Part shown: piece by piece, positions 10,910 to 20,995 of the stretch
Layout: each line of letters opens with the position of its first letter
Numbering within the stretch: the first letter of the stretch is position 1
NCBI GenBank assembly: GCA_030433215.1
Contig: JAUIMC010000014.1
Location: 32,020 to 96,019 of the forward strand
Direction: 5' to 3'
DNA length: 64,000 nucleotides
Source of the DNA: Alphaproteobacteria bacterium
GTDB taxonomy: Bacteria; Pseudomonadota; Alphaproteobacteria; Caulobacterales; Parvularculaceae
Translations under genes and position numbers: made by a program
Notes under the pieces: generated by a model
The model's database searches: none
What the model was told of the DNA's origin: nothing
Seen by the model: only the letters and a program-made list of their open reading frames with translations

Positions 10910-11475
10910 CCGCGCAGCTGATCTTCGGCGCGTTTCAGATCTTCCGGCGTATTGACGTTGAGGAACGCCTTTTCGTCCGCGAAAAGAACGCGGCGCGCGC
11001 CCATATCCGCCGCCAGCGCTTTCAGGGAAAGCCCTTCCCCTTTGGGCGCCGCTTCGAGCGCCGCGCGCAGCGCATCGTTGCGCCACCAGGCGAAAGTCGG
11101 GTGAACGCCGCCCGCGGTCGCGGCGACGACGCATTTGCCTTGCGCGTAAAGCCGCTTGAAAAGATCGTCCGGCGCAAAAGGCCCGTCGGCGGGCGCCGTC
11201 AGAAACCCTTCGGCTTCGGGCGCGTTTTCCTCGATCCAGTGGAGCGCGGCCCACAGGCCCGCAGCCGGCCCGAGGGGGCCGTCATCTCGGTCCGCGATCG
11301 AGGTCAGCCCGGTTCCGTAATCATGGGAGCCTGAAATCAGGATGCGGTCGGCCTGGGGTTCAAGACGCACCGCCACACGGTCGATCAGGCGCGCGCCCAG
11401 AAGTTTGAGCGCGCCCTTGTCGGTCCCGCCCATGCGCTGGCCGCCCCCGCCGGAAAGGATCACCGCAATCCGCAT
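10906..11475 (-). CDS. mobA: molybdenum cofactor guanylyltransferase
   Basis: VILSGGGGQRMGGTDKGALKLLG nucleotidyltransferase motif; in moco operon. Confidence 0.88.
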   Translation of the reverse strand: MRIAVILSGGGGQRMGGTDKGALKLLGARLIDRVAVRLEPQADRILISGSHDYGTGLTSIADRDDGPLGPAAGLWAALHWIEENAPEAEGFLTAPADGPFAPDDLFKRLYAQGKCVVAATAGGVHPTFAWWRNDALRAALEAAPKGEGLSLKALAADMGARRVLFADEKAFLNVNTPEDLKRAEDQLRG

Positions 11476-12651
11476 TCAGCGGAGCCGCACGAATTCGATC
11501 TCGGCGCCGACGTCTAGCGCGGGGGCGTGGGCCGGACGGCGGATCAGCGCATTCGCGGCGGCAAAAGGCAGAAGCAGCGAGCTGTCCTGATTGGGCGCGG
11601 GGGCCGCTTCGCCGTCTTTGACCTGCGCGCGCAGATAGGCCTCGCGGCCGCCATTGGCGCCAATCGGCGCGGCGAGCCGCGCCTTAGCGAAAGGCGCCGC
11701 CCATGTCTCGCCGGCAAGCTTGCGCACCAGCGGCTGCGCGAAAAGCGCGGCGGTGACGATCGCCGACGCAGGATTGCCGGGCAGACCGACAACGCGCGCG
11801 CCTTTTAACGCGCCGCACCATGTTGGCTTGCCGGGCCGAACGGCGACTTTTTCAAAACGGATCTCGCCGCCTTCTTTCGCGAAGGCCGATTTCACATAGT
11901 CGTAATCGCCCACGGAAGCGCCGCCGACAGGAATGATTACATCCGCATCCGCGCCGCGCTGGAAATAGCCGCGGATCGCTTCTTCGTTATCGGACGCGCA
12001 GCCGAGATAGACGGCTTCGCCGCCCCAGGCGCCGATCATGGCGGAAAGGGCGTAGTGATTGGAATTGATGATCTGCCCCGGCTCCAGAATGGCGCCGGGC
12101 TCCATCAGTTCGTCGCCATTGGAAAAGACCACGACCTTGGGGCGGCGGTAAACGGAAACGCTGGCGATGTTCGCAGCGGCGAAGATCGCGCCGTGCATCT
12201 CGTGCAGCCGCTCGCCCGCCTTGGCGAGTACGTCGCCTTCCCTGAAGTCGATGCCTGCGGCGCGAATATTGCGCGGTCTTTCCTGGGCTTCGTTAAGGGC
12301 GATCGTCTCGCCGTCGCGCGTCACGTCTTCCTGGATGACCACATGATCGGCGCCCTGCGGAACCGCGGCGCCGGTGAAGATGCGTACGGCTTCGCCAACG
12401 CCAACCGAACCGGCAAATGGCGCGCCCGCCGGCGCCTCGCCAATGACCTTGAGCCGAGCGCCCGCTTTCATGCCGGCGAAGCGCACCGCATAGCCGTCCA
12501 TCGCCGACGCGGAAAAAGGCGGCTGGGTGAGCCGGGCGATCACATCCTGCGCGGCGATACGGCCAGCGAGCGCGGAGAGCCCGACCTCTTCAGCGCCGAG
12601 CGGACCTGCACTTTCGGTGACGGCGGCGATGGCTTCCTCGACGCTCAGCAT
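11476..12651 (-). CDS. moeA: molybdopterin molybdenumtransferase
   Basis: 391 aa; PPFSASAMDGYAVR, IFTGAAVPQGADHVVIQED, GLPGNPASA. Confidence 0.92.
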   Translation of the reverse strand: MLSVEEAIAAVTESAGPLGAEEVGLSALAGRIAAQDVIARLTQPPFSASAMDGYAVRFAGMKAGARLKVIGEAPAGAPFAGSVGVGEAVRIFTGAAVPQGADHVVIQEDVTRDGETIALNEAQERPRNIRAAGIDFREGDVLAKAGERLHEMHGAIFAAANIASVSVYRRPKVVVFSNGDELMEPGAILEPGQIINSNHYALSAMIGAWGGEAVYLGCASDNEEAIRGYFQRGADADVIIPVGGASVGDYDYVKSAFAKEGGEIRFEKVAVRPGKPTWCGALKGARVVGLPGNPASAIVTAALFAQPLVRKLAGETWAAPFAKARLAAPIGANGGREAYLRAQVKDGEAAPAPNQDSSLLLPFAAANALIRRPAHAPALDVGAEIEFVRLR

Positions 12652-12654
12652 GGC

Positions 12655-13137
<483 letters not shown>

Positions 13138-13152
13138 TTATTTTTCCATCAA

Positions 13153-13683
13153 CTATTTTTCGGTGAGCCGGGGCATCAGTTCCACAAGATTGCAGGGTTT
13201 GTGGCGGGCATCGAGCTGATGGGAAATCACCTTGTCCCAGCCGTCCTTGCAGGCGCCGTTGGAGCCCGGCAGGCAGAACAGGAATGTGCCCTTCGCAACG
13301 CCGCCGCAGGCGCGCGATTGCAGCGTCGACAGGCCGACGCTCTCATAGCTGACCATATGAAAGATCACCGAAAAGCCTTCGATCTCTTTTTCGAAAAGCG
13401 GCCGGACGGCTTCGACGGTCACGTCGCGGCCGGTCAGCCCGGTGCCGCCTGTCGAGATGACGACATCGACATTTGGGTCCTCGATCCAGCCGCCGACAAT
13501 TTCCCTGATGGCGTCTACATCATCGCGCACGAGCTCGCGTGCGGCAAGCTGGTGGCCCGCCGCCTCGATGCGCTGCTGAAGGAGATCGCCGGAGGTGTCA
13601 TTGGCGCGGGTGCGCGTGTCGGTGACGGTCAGCACCGCGATGCGCACCGGCTTGAACTCGAGCTCTTCGTTAATGCCGTGCAT
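13153..13683 (-). CDS. moaB: molybdenum cofactor biosynthesis protein B
   Basis: 176 aa; VISTGGTGLTGRDVTVEAV MoCF domain. Confidence 0.9.
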   Translation of the reverse strand: MHGINEELEFKPVRIAVLTVTDTRTRANDTSGDLLQQRIEAAGHQLAARELVRDDVDAIREIVGGWIEDPNVDVVISTGGTGLTGRDVTVEAVRPLFEKEIEGFSVIFHMVSYESVGLSTLQSRACGGVAKGTFLFCLPGSNGACKDGWDKVISHQLDARHKPCNLVELMPRLTEK

Positions 13684-13685
13684 GC

Positions 13686-14150
13686 TTATCCCTTCCGGCC
13701 CTTTTCTTTCCAGCGGGCCGCATCCTTATAATCCGCATCGCGGGGCTCGATCCATGCCTCGCCGTCCTCGCGGATTTCCTTTTTCCAGAACATGGCTTCG
13801 GTCTTCAGATAATCCATGAGGAAATCCGCCGCCTCGAAGGCTTCGCGGCGATGCGCGGCGGCGACGCAGACCATGACGATAGGCTCGCCGGGGCGCAGTT
13901 CGCCCACCCGGTGAATGATCAGCGCATCGTCAATCGCCCATCGTTTCCGCGCCTGTTCCTCAATCTCCGCAATGGAGCGCTCAGTGACGCCCGGATAATG
14001 CTCGAGATAGAGCCCTGAAACTGTTTTGTCGGCCGCGCTTTCGCGCACTTTGCCTAAAAAACTGACGACGGCCCCGGCGGCGCCCGCCCTGGTCTCGAAG
14101 ACGGAGAGCTCCGCGCCGGGATCGAAGGGATCTGCACTGACACGGATCAT
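13686..14150 (-). CDS. moaE: molybdopterin synthase catalytic subunit
   Basis: 154 aa; AAAHRREAFEAADFLMDYLKTEAMFWKKE. Confidence 0.92.
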   Translation of the reverse strand: MIRVSADPFDPGAELSVFETRAGAAGAVVSFLGKVRESAADKTVSGLYLEHYPGVTERSIAEIEEQARKRWAIDDALIIHRVGELRPGEPIVMVCVAAAHRREAFEAADFLMDYLKTEAMFWKKEIREDGEAWIEPRDADYKDAARWKEKGRKG

Positions 14151-14155
14151 GGGGC

Positions 14156-14407
14156 TTATCCCCCGCTCACCGGCGGCAAAAAGGCGATCTCGTCTTCATC
14201 GCCGATAGCGGCGTTCCGCTCCGCCACGAGTTCGTTGACGATATAGCGCACGGATTTTTCGCTGAGCGCCTGACCGAGCGCCGCGTCATCGCGCCCGAGC
14301 GCCGTCACGAGGTCGCCGATGGTTTGCGTTTCAGAACCGAGCGCCACATTGCGCGTGCGGGCGCCGGCGGCGTCCGCCAGTTTGCCGAAGAACAAAATGC
14401 GCGCCAT
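14156..14407 (-). CDS. moaD: molybdopterin synthase sulfur carrier subunit
   Basis: 83 aa, ubiquitin-like, C-terminal ...FLPPVSGG. Confidence 0.88.
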   Translation of the reverse strand: MARILFFGKLADAAGARTRNVALGSETQTIGDLVTALGRDDAALGQALSEKSVRYIVNELVAERNAAIGDEDEIAFLPPVSGG

Positions 14408-14410
14408 GGC

Positions 14411-15421
14411 TCAGCCTCCCGTGACGGACATATGCCGCGCCACGGCGGGCGCCGCGCCGCGTTCGGAAATATCAAAGCCGTGCCGTTCGGGTTTCTTGAG
14501 CATCGCCCGGTCGAGCGCCGCGTTCAGCGCTTCGTCAGGGTTTTCTCCGCGCATGGCCGCGCGCAAATCGATCTTGTCGCCATGGCCGAGGCACATATAG
14601 ATCTCGCCGGTGCAGGTGACGCGCACGCGATTGCAGCCGGCGCAGAAATTATTGGTGAGCGGCGTAATCAGGCCGAGAACGCCGCCGGTCTCCTCGACCT
14701 TCACATAGCGCGCCGGACCGCCAGTCTTCTTGTCCATAGGCGTCAGCGTCCAGCGCGCGGCAAGCGCCTCCTGCACGGCGGTGAGCGGCAAATACTGGTC
14801 GACGCGGTCGCCGTCGATCTCGCCGAGCGGCATCACCTCGATCAGCGTCATCTCCATGCCCCGGCCATGGGCCCATTCCATCATGGGCGCGATCTCGTTC
14901 TCGTTTACGCCTTTCAGCGCCACGGTGTTGATCTTGACCTCGAGCCCCGCATCCTGCGCCGCATCAAGGCCCTTCAGGACCTGGGACAGCCGGTCGCGGC
15001 GGGTCAGTTGTTCGAATTTCGTATCGTCCAGCGTGTCGAGCGAGACATTGATGCGCTTCACGCCGAGCGAGCGCAGTACATCCGCATGGTGGACAAGCTG
15101 CGTCCCGTTGGTGGTCAGCGTCAGCTCGTCGAAGTCGCCTTTTTCGAGCCGGCGCCCCAGCCGCGCCATCAGGGTCATGATGTCCCGGCGCACCAGGGGC
15201 TCGCCGCCGGTGACGCGGATTTTCTTCACGCCGCGATCAATGAAGGCCCCTGCAAGCCGCTCGAGTTCCTCGAGCGACAGCACGTCCCGCTTGGGAAGGA
15301 ACGTCATGTCCTCCGCCATGCAGTAGGTGCAGCGCAGATCGCACCGGTCCGTCACCGAAAGGCGCAGATAGGTGATCTGGCGTCCGAAGGTATCTCTGAG
15401 CGAATTCATGGGGCTAGACAT
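14411..15421 (-). CDS. moaA: GTP 3',8-cyclase (radical SAM)
   Basis: LRLSVTDRCDLRCTYCMAE radical SAM motif; C-terminal CAGCNRVRVTCTG. Confidence 0.95.
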   Translation of the reverse strand: MSSPMNSLRDTFGRQITYLRLSVTDRCDLRCTYCMAEDMTFLPKRDVLSLEELERLAGAFIDRGVKKIRVTGGEPLVRRDIMTLMARLGRRLEKGDFDELTLTTNGTQLVHHADVLRSLGVKRINVSLDTLDDTKFEQLTRRDRLSQVLKGLDAAQDAGLEVKINTVALKGVNENEIAPMMEWAHGRGMEMTLIEVMPLGEIDGDRVDQYLPLTAVQEALAARWTLTPMDKKTGGPARYVKVEETGGVLGLITPLTNNFCAGCNRVRVTCTGEIYMCLGHGDKIDLRAAMRGENPDEALNAALDRAMLKKPERHGFDISERGAAPAVARHMSVTGG

Positions 15422-15489
15422 ACCACGCAGGTAAGAAGTCCGGCAAATGAGCGCAAGCGCGCATTTTTCCGGCCCAGACCCTTTAACTC

Positions 15490-15527
15490 CCGGTGCGCGG
15501 CAACCTTAACAGGTCGCCGCGCACCGG
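15490..15527 (-). terminator. candidate terminator/hairpin downstream of fhs
   Basis: perfect 12-bp inverted repeat CCGGTGCGCGGC...GCCGCGCACCGG, 14-nt loop, between fhs stop and moaA start; no clear U-tract. Confidence 0.45.
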
Positions 15528-15548
15528 CATAACAATAGCAAAGGCTCT

Positions 15549-17249
15549 TTAAGCCAGTCCGACGATCTGGCCGTCCGGACCGAGGCCGATTTCGAGCGCC
15601 GCCGGTTTTTTCGGCAGGCCCGGCATGGTCATGATGTCGCCGCAGACCGCCACGACGAACCCTGCACCTGCGGAAAGCCGAGCCTCGCGCACTTCCAGCG
15701 TGTGGTCCGACGGCGCGCCGAGATTGCCCGGGTCCGTGGAGAAGCTGTATTGCGTCTTGGCGATGCACACGGGAACGTGACCGAAGCCGAGCTCCTCAAA
15801 CTCCTTGAGGCTGCTCGCCGCCGCCTTGGAGAGCGAGATGCCCGACGCGCCGTAAATCTCTTTCGCGACAGTTTCGATCTTCTTCGCGAGCGGGGTGTCG
15901 TCCGGATAAAGCAGCTTGCCGTCGCTCTTGCCCTTGTCGAGCTCTTCCTTGACCGCGGTCGCAAGATCGGCCGCGCCCTTGCCGCCTTCCGCCCAGTGTT
16001 TGGACAGGACGACCTTGACGCCGAGTTCTTCGCCAAGCTTTTTGATCACCGCAACCTCTTCATCCGTATCGTGAATGAAGTGGTTGATGGCGACGACCGG
16101 GTTGAGGCCGTATTTTTTTAAGTTGGTGATGTGGCGCTTGAGGTTGACCGAGCCTTTTTCGACCGCGCCCGGATTGGCGGCGCCAAGGTCGCCCTTGGCG
16201 ACGCCGCCCTGCATTTTCAGCGCGCGCACGGTGGCGACCAGCACCACGGCGTCCGGCCAAAGGCCCGACTGGCGGCATTTGATGTCGAGGAATTTTTCCG
16301 CGCCGAGATCCGCGCCGAAGCCGGCTTCGGTCACGACCACATCGGCGAGTTTCAGCGCCGTCTTGGTCGCCATCACCGAGTTGCAGCCATGGGCGATGTT
16401 GGCGAACGGTCCGCCATGGATGAAGGCCGGGTTGTGTTCGATGGTCTGGACGAGGTTCGGTTGCAGCGCGTCTTTCAGGAGCACCGCCATGGCGCCGTCG
16501 GCGCCGATGTCGCCCGCCGTCACCGGCGTCTTGTCGCGGCGCCGGCCGATGATGATTTTCGACAGCCGGTCCTGAAGGTCGGCGATGTCATTGGCGAGAC
16601 AGAGTATCGCCATGATCTCGGACGCGACGGTGATGTCGAAGCCGTTCTCGCGCGGCACGCCGTTGGCCGGTCCGCCAAGACCGATGACGATGTTGCGCAG
16701 CGCCCGGTCGTTCATGTCGACAACGCGGCGGAAGGTGACCCGGCGCGGGTCGATGTCCTGTTCGTTGCCCCAATAGATGTGGTTGTCGATCAGCGCGGCG
16801 AGCAGCGAGTGCGCCGAAGTGATGGCGTGGAAGTCGCCGTTGAAGTGGAGGTTGATGTCCTCCATGGGAATGACCTGCGCGCGCCCGCCGCCGGCGGCGC
16901 CGCCCTTCATCCCGAAGCACGGGCCGAGGGAAGGTTCGCGCAAGCAGACCATGGCGTTGACGCCGATATGGTTGAGGCCGTCGGTGACGCCGACGCTGGT
17001 CGTCGTTTTGCCTTCTCCCGCCGGGGTCGGCGTGATGGCGGTGACGAGCACCAGCTTGCCGTTTTTGCGGTCTTTCACCGAGTTGATATAATCGAGGGAA
17101 ACCTTCGCCTTGAAATGGCCGTAGGGGGCCAGCGCTTCGGGCGGCACGCCGAGGCGTTTTTCCGCCAACGGCAGGATCGGATCCATTTTAGCCGCGCGCG
17201 CGATTTCAATGTCCGGAGCGCCCGGAGCGGGCAGATTATCTTGCGTCAT
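15549..17249 (-). CDS. fhs: formate--tetrahydrofolate ligase (LigH-type function likely)
   Basis: 566 aa; [57 protein letters not shown]. Confidence 0.95.
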   Translation of the reverse strand: MTQDNLPAPGAPDIEIARAAKMDPILPLAEKRLGVPPEALAPYGHFKAKVSLDYINSVKDRKNGKLVLVTAITPTPAGEGKTTTSVGVTDGLNHIGVNAMVCLREPSLGPCFGMKGGAAGGGRAQVIPMEDINLHFNGDFHAITSAHSLLAALIDNHIYWGNEQDIDPRRVTFRRVVDMNDRALRNIVIGLGGPANGVPRENGFDITVASEIMAILCLANDIADLQDRLSKIIIGRRRDKTPVTAGDIGADGAMAVLLKDALQPNLVQTIEHNPAFIHGGPFANIAHGCNSVMATKTALKLADVVVTEAGFGADLGAEKFLDIKCRQSGLWPDAVVLVATVRALKMQGGVAKGDLGAANPGAVEKGSVNLKRHITNLKKYGLNPVVAINHFIHDTDEEVAVIKKLGEELGVKVVLSKHWAEGGKGAADLATAVKEELDKGKSDGKLLYPDDTPLAKKIETVAKEIYGASGISLSKAAASSLKEFEELGFGHVPVCIAKTQYSFSTDPGNLGAPSDHTLEVREARLSAGAGFVVAVCGDIMTMPGLPKKPAALEIGLGPDGQIVGLA

Positions 17250-17290
17250 GCGATAAATAGCCGGGTTTTCCGGCCCTCCCTTTGTTTGAT

Positions 17291-17307
17291 TGTATGTATA
17301 ACATACA
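17291..17307. promoter_or_regulatory. candidate operator dyad upstream of fhs
   Basis: perfect 17-bp dyad TGTATGT-ATA-ACATACA in the fhs/fdhD gap. Confidence 0.4.
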
Positions 17308-17308
17308 T

Positions 17309-18130
17309 TTATGGAACGGCGCGAACAAAACTGTTTCCGTCCCGGCAGTAAAGCGCAATATTTGCTTCCCGGGCCTTCGCGATTGCGAAAGCCGTGGGTC
17401 CCGACACGCTGGCCACGGCGCGCACGCCAAGCCGCGCGGACTTCTCGATGATCTCATAGGAACACCGGCTCGACATCAACACAAAGCCATCGGCCCTGTC
17501 CGCCCCGCTGCGGGCTAGGGCGCCAAGAAGCTTGTCGAGGGCGTTGTGGCGGCCGACATCCTCGCGGGCGAGAAGGATCTCGCCATGGAGCGACACCCAG
17601 GCGGCGCCGTGCACGGTTTTGGTGAGCTGGTTCAAGGGCTGCCAGTCGCGCAACTGCCCGAGGGCGCGCGTCAGCGCCTCCGGAGCGAGCGTCATCGCCT
17701 CCTCGCCCGCCTTGGGCAGCGTTTCGAAAAAGGTCTCGGCGTTTTCCAGCCCGCAGACGCCGCAGCCGGCCCGGCCCACGAGATTGCGCCGCTGCTGGCG
17801 GAGATCGAGACGCTCGAGCTTTTCCGGCGCAATGGCGATGTGAAGTTCTATGCCGCGCTCGCTCTGGTGAATGTCGACGGCGGAAATCTCTTCCGCCGCA
17901 TCGACCACGCGTTCGGTCAGCGAAAAGCCGACGGAGAAGTCTTCCATGTCGGCGGGGCTCGCCAGCATCACCGCATAGTTGCGGCGGTTATAGACGAAGG
18001 CGACCGGCGTTTCCGCCGGCACGCGCCAGCGCCCGCCGCCGCCATCGCCTGTGATCGCCGTTTCGCGTTCGAGCGGCGGCGCCTCCCCGAGCGTCCTGAA
18101 GACCGTCACCCTACTCCGCGGGCTCGACAA
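17309..18130 (-). CDS. fdhD: formate dehydrogenase sulfurtransferase FdhD
   Basis: 273 aa; GCGVCGLEN motif, [15 protein letters not shown]; overlaps fdsA 3' end (alternative GTG start at 18109 avoids overlap). Confidence 0.9.
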   Translation of the reverse strand: MSSPRSRVTVFRTLGEAPPLERETAITGDGGGGRWRVPAETPVAFVYNRRNYAVMLASPADMEDFSVGFSLTERVVDAAEEISAVDIHQSERGIELHIAIAPEKLERLDLRQQRRNLVGRAGCGVCGLENAETFFETLPKAGEEAMTLAPEALTRALGQLRDWQPLNQLTKTVHGAAWVSLHGEILLAREDVGRHNALDKLLGALARSGADRADGFVLMSSRCSYEIIEKSARLGVRAVASVSGPTAFAIAKAREANIALYCRDGNSFVRAVP

Positions 18131-20960
18131 TGCCGCGCTCGAGAATGCGGCGCAGGTCCGGCGTCGTCGCTTCGTATTCTTCCTGCCATTCGGACTTGTG
18201 GTTCGCCGGCGTGATCTCGACGGCGGTCACTTTGTATTCCGGACAGTTCGTGGCCCAGTCGGAGTTTTCCGTCGTCACCACATTCGCCCCGCTCTCCGGG
18301 TGGTGGAAGGTCGTGTAAACAACGCCCGGCGCCACGCGTTCGGAGATTTTGGCGCGCAGGGTCGTCTCGCCCTTGCGGCTGCGGATCGAGACCCAGTGGC
18401 CTTCATGAACGCCGCGCGCCTCGGCGTCCGACGGATGGATTTCAAGCACGTCTTCATCGTGCCAGTCGCTGTTCTGGGTGCGGCGCGTCTGCGCGCCCAC
18501 ATTGTATTGCGACAGGATCCGGCCGGTCGTCAGGATCAGCGGGAATTTGCGGTTGGTTTTCTCCGTCGTCGGAACATATTCGGTAAGAACGAAATGGCCC
18601 TTGCCGCGAACGAACTCGCCGATATGCATGACAGGCGTGCCGTCCGGCGCCGCTTCATTGCATGGCCACTGAACGCTGCCTTTTTCGTCGAGAATCTTGA
18701 AGGAAACGCCCGAGAAAGTCGGCGTCAGCCGCGCGATCTCGTCCATGATTTGCGAGGCGCTTTCATACGGCATCTTGTAGCCCATGGCCTCGGACAATGC
18801 GGCGGTGATGCGCCACTCTTCCAAGCCCTGCTGGGGTTTGATCGCCGGGCGCACCCGGTTGATGCGGCGCTCGGCGTTGATGAACGTGCCGTCTTTTTCA
18901 AGGAACGAGGTCCCCGGCAGGAAGACATGCGCAAAACGCGCCGTCTCGTTGAGGAAGAGGTCCTGCACGATGAGGCATTCAAGCGAGGAAAGCGCTTCCT
19001 CCACATGATGGGTGTTGGGGTCGGACTGGGCGATATCCTCGCCTTGCACATACATGCCCTTGTATTTGCCGGCGATCGCGGCATCGAACATGTTAGGAAT
19101 GCGGAAGCCCGGCTCGGGATCGAGTTCGACGCCCCAGGCGCCTTCGAATTCGCCGCGCACCGCATCGTCGGAAACCGAGCGATAGCCGGGAAGTTCGTGC
19201 GGGAATGATCCCATGTCGCAGGAGCCTTGCACGTTGTTCTGGCCGCGCATGGGGTTCACGCCGACACCGAGGCGACCGATATTGCCGGTCGCCATGGCGA
19301 GGTTGGCCATGCCCATGACCATGGTCGAGCCCTGGCTGTGTTCGGTGACGCCGAGACCGTAATAGATCGCGCCATTGCCGCCGGTCGCATAAAGCCGCGC
19401 GGCGGCGCGAATGTCGTCAGCCGGAACGCCGGTGACTTCCGCCACGGTTTCCGGCGAGTTCACCGGATCGGCGGCGAAGTCGCGCCACTCTGCAAAACTG
19501 TCTTCCTCGCAGCGTTCCTTGACGAAGTCTTCGTCGAGAAGCCCTTCCGTCACCACCACATGGGCGAAGGCGTTGATGAGCGCGACATTGGTGCCGGGCT
19601 TCAATTGCAGGTGATAATCCGCCTCGATATGCGCCGTGCGCACGAGATCAATGGCGCGCGGGTCGGCGATAATAAGCTTCGCGCCCTCGCGCAGGCGGCG
19701 CTTCATCTGCGATCCGAAGACGGGATGCGCTTCGGTGGGGTTGGAGCCGATCACGACGATCACGTCGGCTTCTTCGACACTGTCGAAATGCTGCGTGCCC
19801 GCCGAGGTGCCGAAGGTCTGTTTCAGACCGTATCCGGTCGGCGAATGGCAAACACGCGCGCAGGTGTCGGTGTTGTTGTTGTGGAACGCCGCGCGGATCA
19901 ATTTCTGAACGAGCCACACTTCTTCATTGGTGCAGCGCGAGGAGGTGATCCCGCCGATGGATTTGCGCCCATATTCCGCCTGGATGCCTTTCAGCTTGTC
20001 GGCGGCGTAAGAGATCGCCTCCTCCCAGCTTACTTCGCGCCAGGGATCGGTGATCTTGTCACGGATCATCGGGCTCGTGATGCGGTCCTTGTGGGTGGCG
20101 TAGCCCCAGGCGAACCGACCCTTCACGCAGGAGTGGCCGTGATTAGCCTTGCCGTCCTTGTGCGGCGTCATGCGGATCACCTGATCGCCCCTGAGTTCGG
20201 CCTTGAACGAACATCCAACGCCGCAATAGGCGCAGGTGGTCAGCACCGTGCGGTCCGGCACGCCCTGCTCGACGACGCTTTTCTCCTGCAACGTGGCCGT
20301 CGGACAAGCCTGGACGCAAGCGCCGCAGGAAACGCATTCGGAATCGAAGAAGTTTGCGCCGCCGACGGCGACTTTCGAATTGAAGCCGCGGCCGTCAATG
20401 GTCAGCGCCAGCGTGCCCTGCACTTCGTCGCAGGCTCTGACGCAGCGCGAACAGACGATGCATTTCGACGGATCGAATTCGAAATAGGGATTGGAGACGT
20501 CCTTAGCCTGACCCAGATGGTTCTCGCCCTCATAGCCATAGCGCACTTCGCGCAGGCCCACGGCGCCCGCCATGTCCTGCAATTCGCAATCGCCATTGTC
20601 GGAACAGGTGAGGCAGTCGAGCGGGTGATCGGAGATGTAAAGCTCCATGACGCCGCGGCGCAGCTTCGCCAGCCGGTCGGTCTGGGTATGGATCTTCATG
20701 CCCTCGCGCACCGGCGTGGTGCAGGAGGCCGGCGTGCCCTTGACGCCGTCGATCTCCACGAGACAGAGCCGACATGACCCGAACGATTTCATCATGTCGG
20801 TGGCGCAGAGTTTCGGGATGGAAATGCCGATCTCCGAGGCGGCGCGCATGACGCTCGCACCCTCCTCCACTTCAACATTGAACCCGTCGATCTCCACCGT
20901 GACCTTTTTATCGGTCTTCGGTTTCGGGGTGCCGTAGTCTTTTTCTTTCAAGAGGGCCAT
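18111..20960 (-). CDS. fdsA: NAD-dependent Mo formate dehydrogenase, alpha subunit
   Basis: 2Fe-2S and 4Fe-4S domains (CRLCLVEIDG, CIVCSRCVRACDEVQG, CVSCGACVQACPT), molybdopterin domain with Mo-ligand Cys (ARVCHSPT); ATG at 20960 preferred over ORF start 21224. Confidence 0.92.
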   Translation of the reverse strand: MALLKEKDYGTPKPKTDKKVTVEIDGFNVEVEEGASVMRAASEIGISIPKLCATDMMKSFGSCRLCLVEIDGVKGTPASCTTPVREGMKIHTQTDRLAKLRRGVMELYISDHPLDCLTCSDNGDCELQDMAGAVGLREVRYGYEGENHLGQAKDVSNPYFEFDPSKCIVCSRCVRACDEVQGTLALTIDGRGFNSKVAVGGANFFDSECVSCGACVQACPTATLQEKSVVEQGVPDRTVLTTCAYCGVGCSFKAELRGDQVIRMTPHKDGKANHGHSCVKGRFAWGYATHKDRITSPMIRDKITDPWREVSWEEAISYAADKLKGIQAEYGRKSIGGITSSRCTNEEVWLVQKLIRAAFHNNNTDTCARVCHSPTGYGLKQTFGTSAGTQHFDSVEEADVIVVIGSNPTEAHPVFGSQMKRRLREGAKLIIADPRAIDLVRTAHIEADYHLQLKPGTNVALINAFAHVVVTEGLLDEDFVKERCEEDSFAEWRDFAADPVNSPETVAEVTGVPADDIRAAARLYATGGNGAIYYGLGVTEHSQGSTMVMGMANLAMATGNIGRLGVGVNPMRGQNNVQGSCDMGSFPHELPGYRSVSDDAVRGEFEGAWGVELDPEPGFRIPNMFDAAIAGKYKGMYVQGEDIAQSDPNTHHVEEALSSLECLIVQDLFLNETARFAHVFLPGTSFLEKDGTFINAERRINRVRPAIKPQQGLEEWRITAALSEAMGYKMPYESASQIMDEIARLTPTFSGVSFKILDEKGSVQWPCNEAAPDGTPVMHIGEFVRGKGHFVLTEYVPTTEKTNRKFPLILTTGRILSQYNVGAQTRRTQNSDWHDEDVLEIHPSDAEARGVHEGHWVSIRSRKGETTLRAKISERVAPGVVYTTFHHPESGANVVTTENSDWATNCPEYKVTAVEITPANHKSEWQEEYEATTPDLRRILERGIVEPAE

Positions 20961-20995
20961 TTCGCCTTCTCCAATCCGCCGCTTCGCGGCTTGTT

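Noticed and set aside
15422-15488. possible Moco riboswitch upstream of moaA
   Set aside because: Only ~125 bp gap and no convincing conserved structure could be recognised by eye
14324-15532. 402-aa + strand ORF opposite moaA
   Set aside because: Antisense shadow of moaA
19227-20777. 516-aa + strand ORF opposite fdsA
   Set aside because: Antisense shadow of a clearly coding gene in GC-rich DNA; His/Arg/Ala-rich translation with no family motifs
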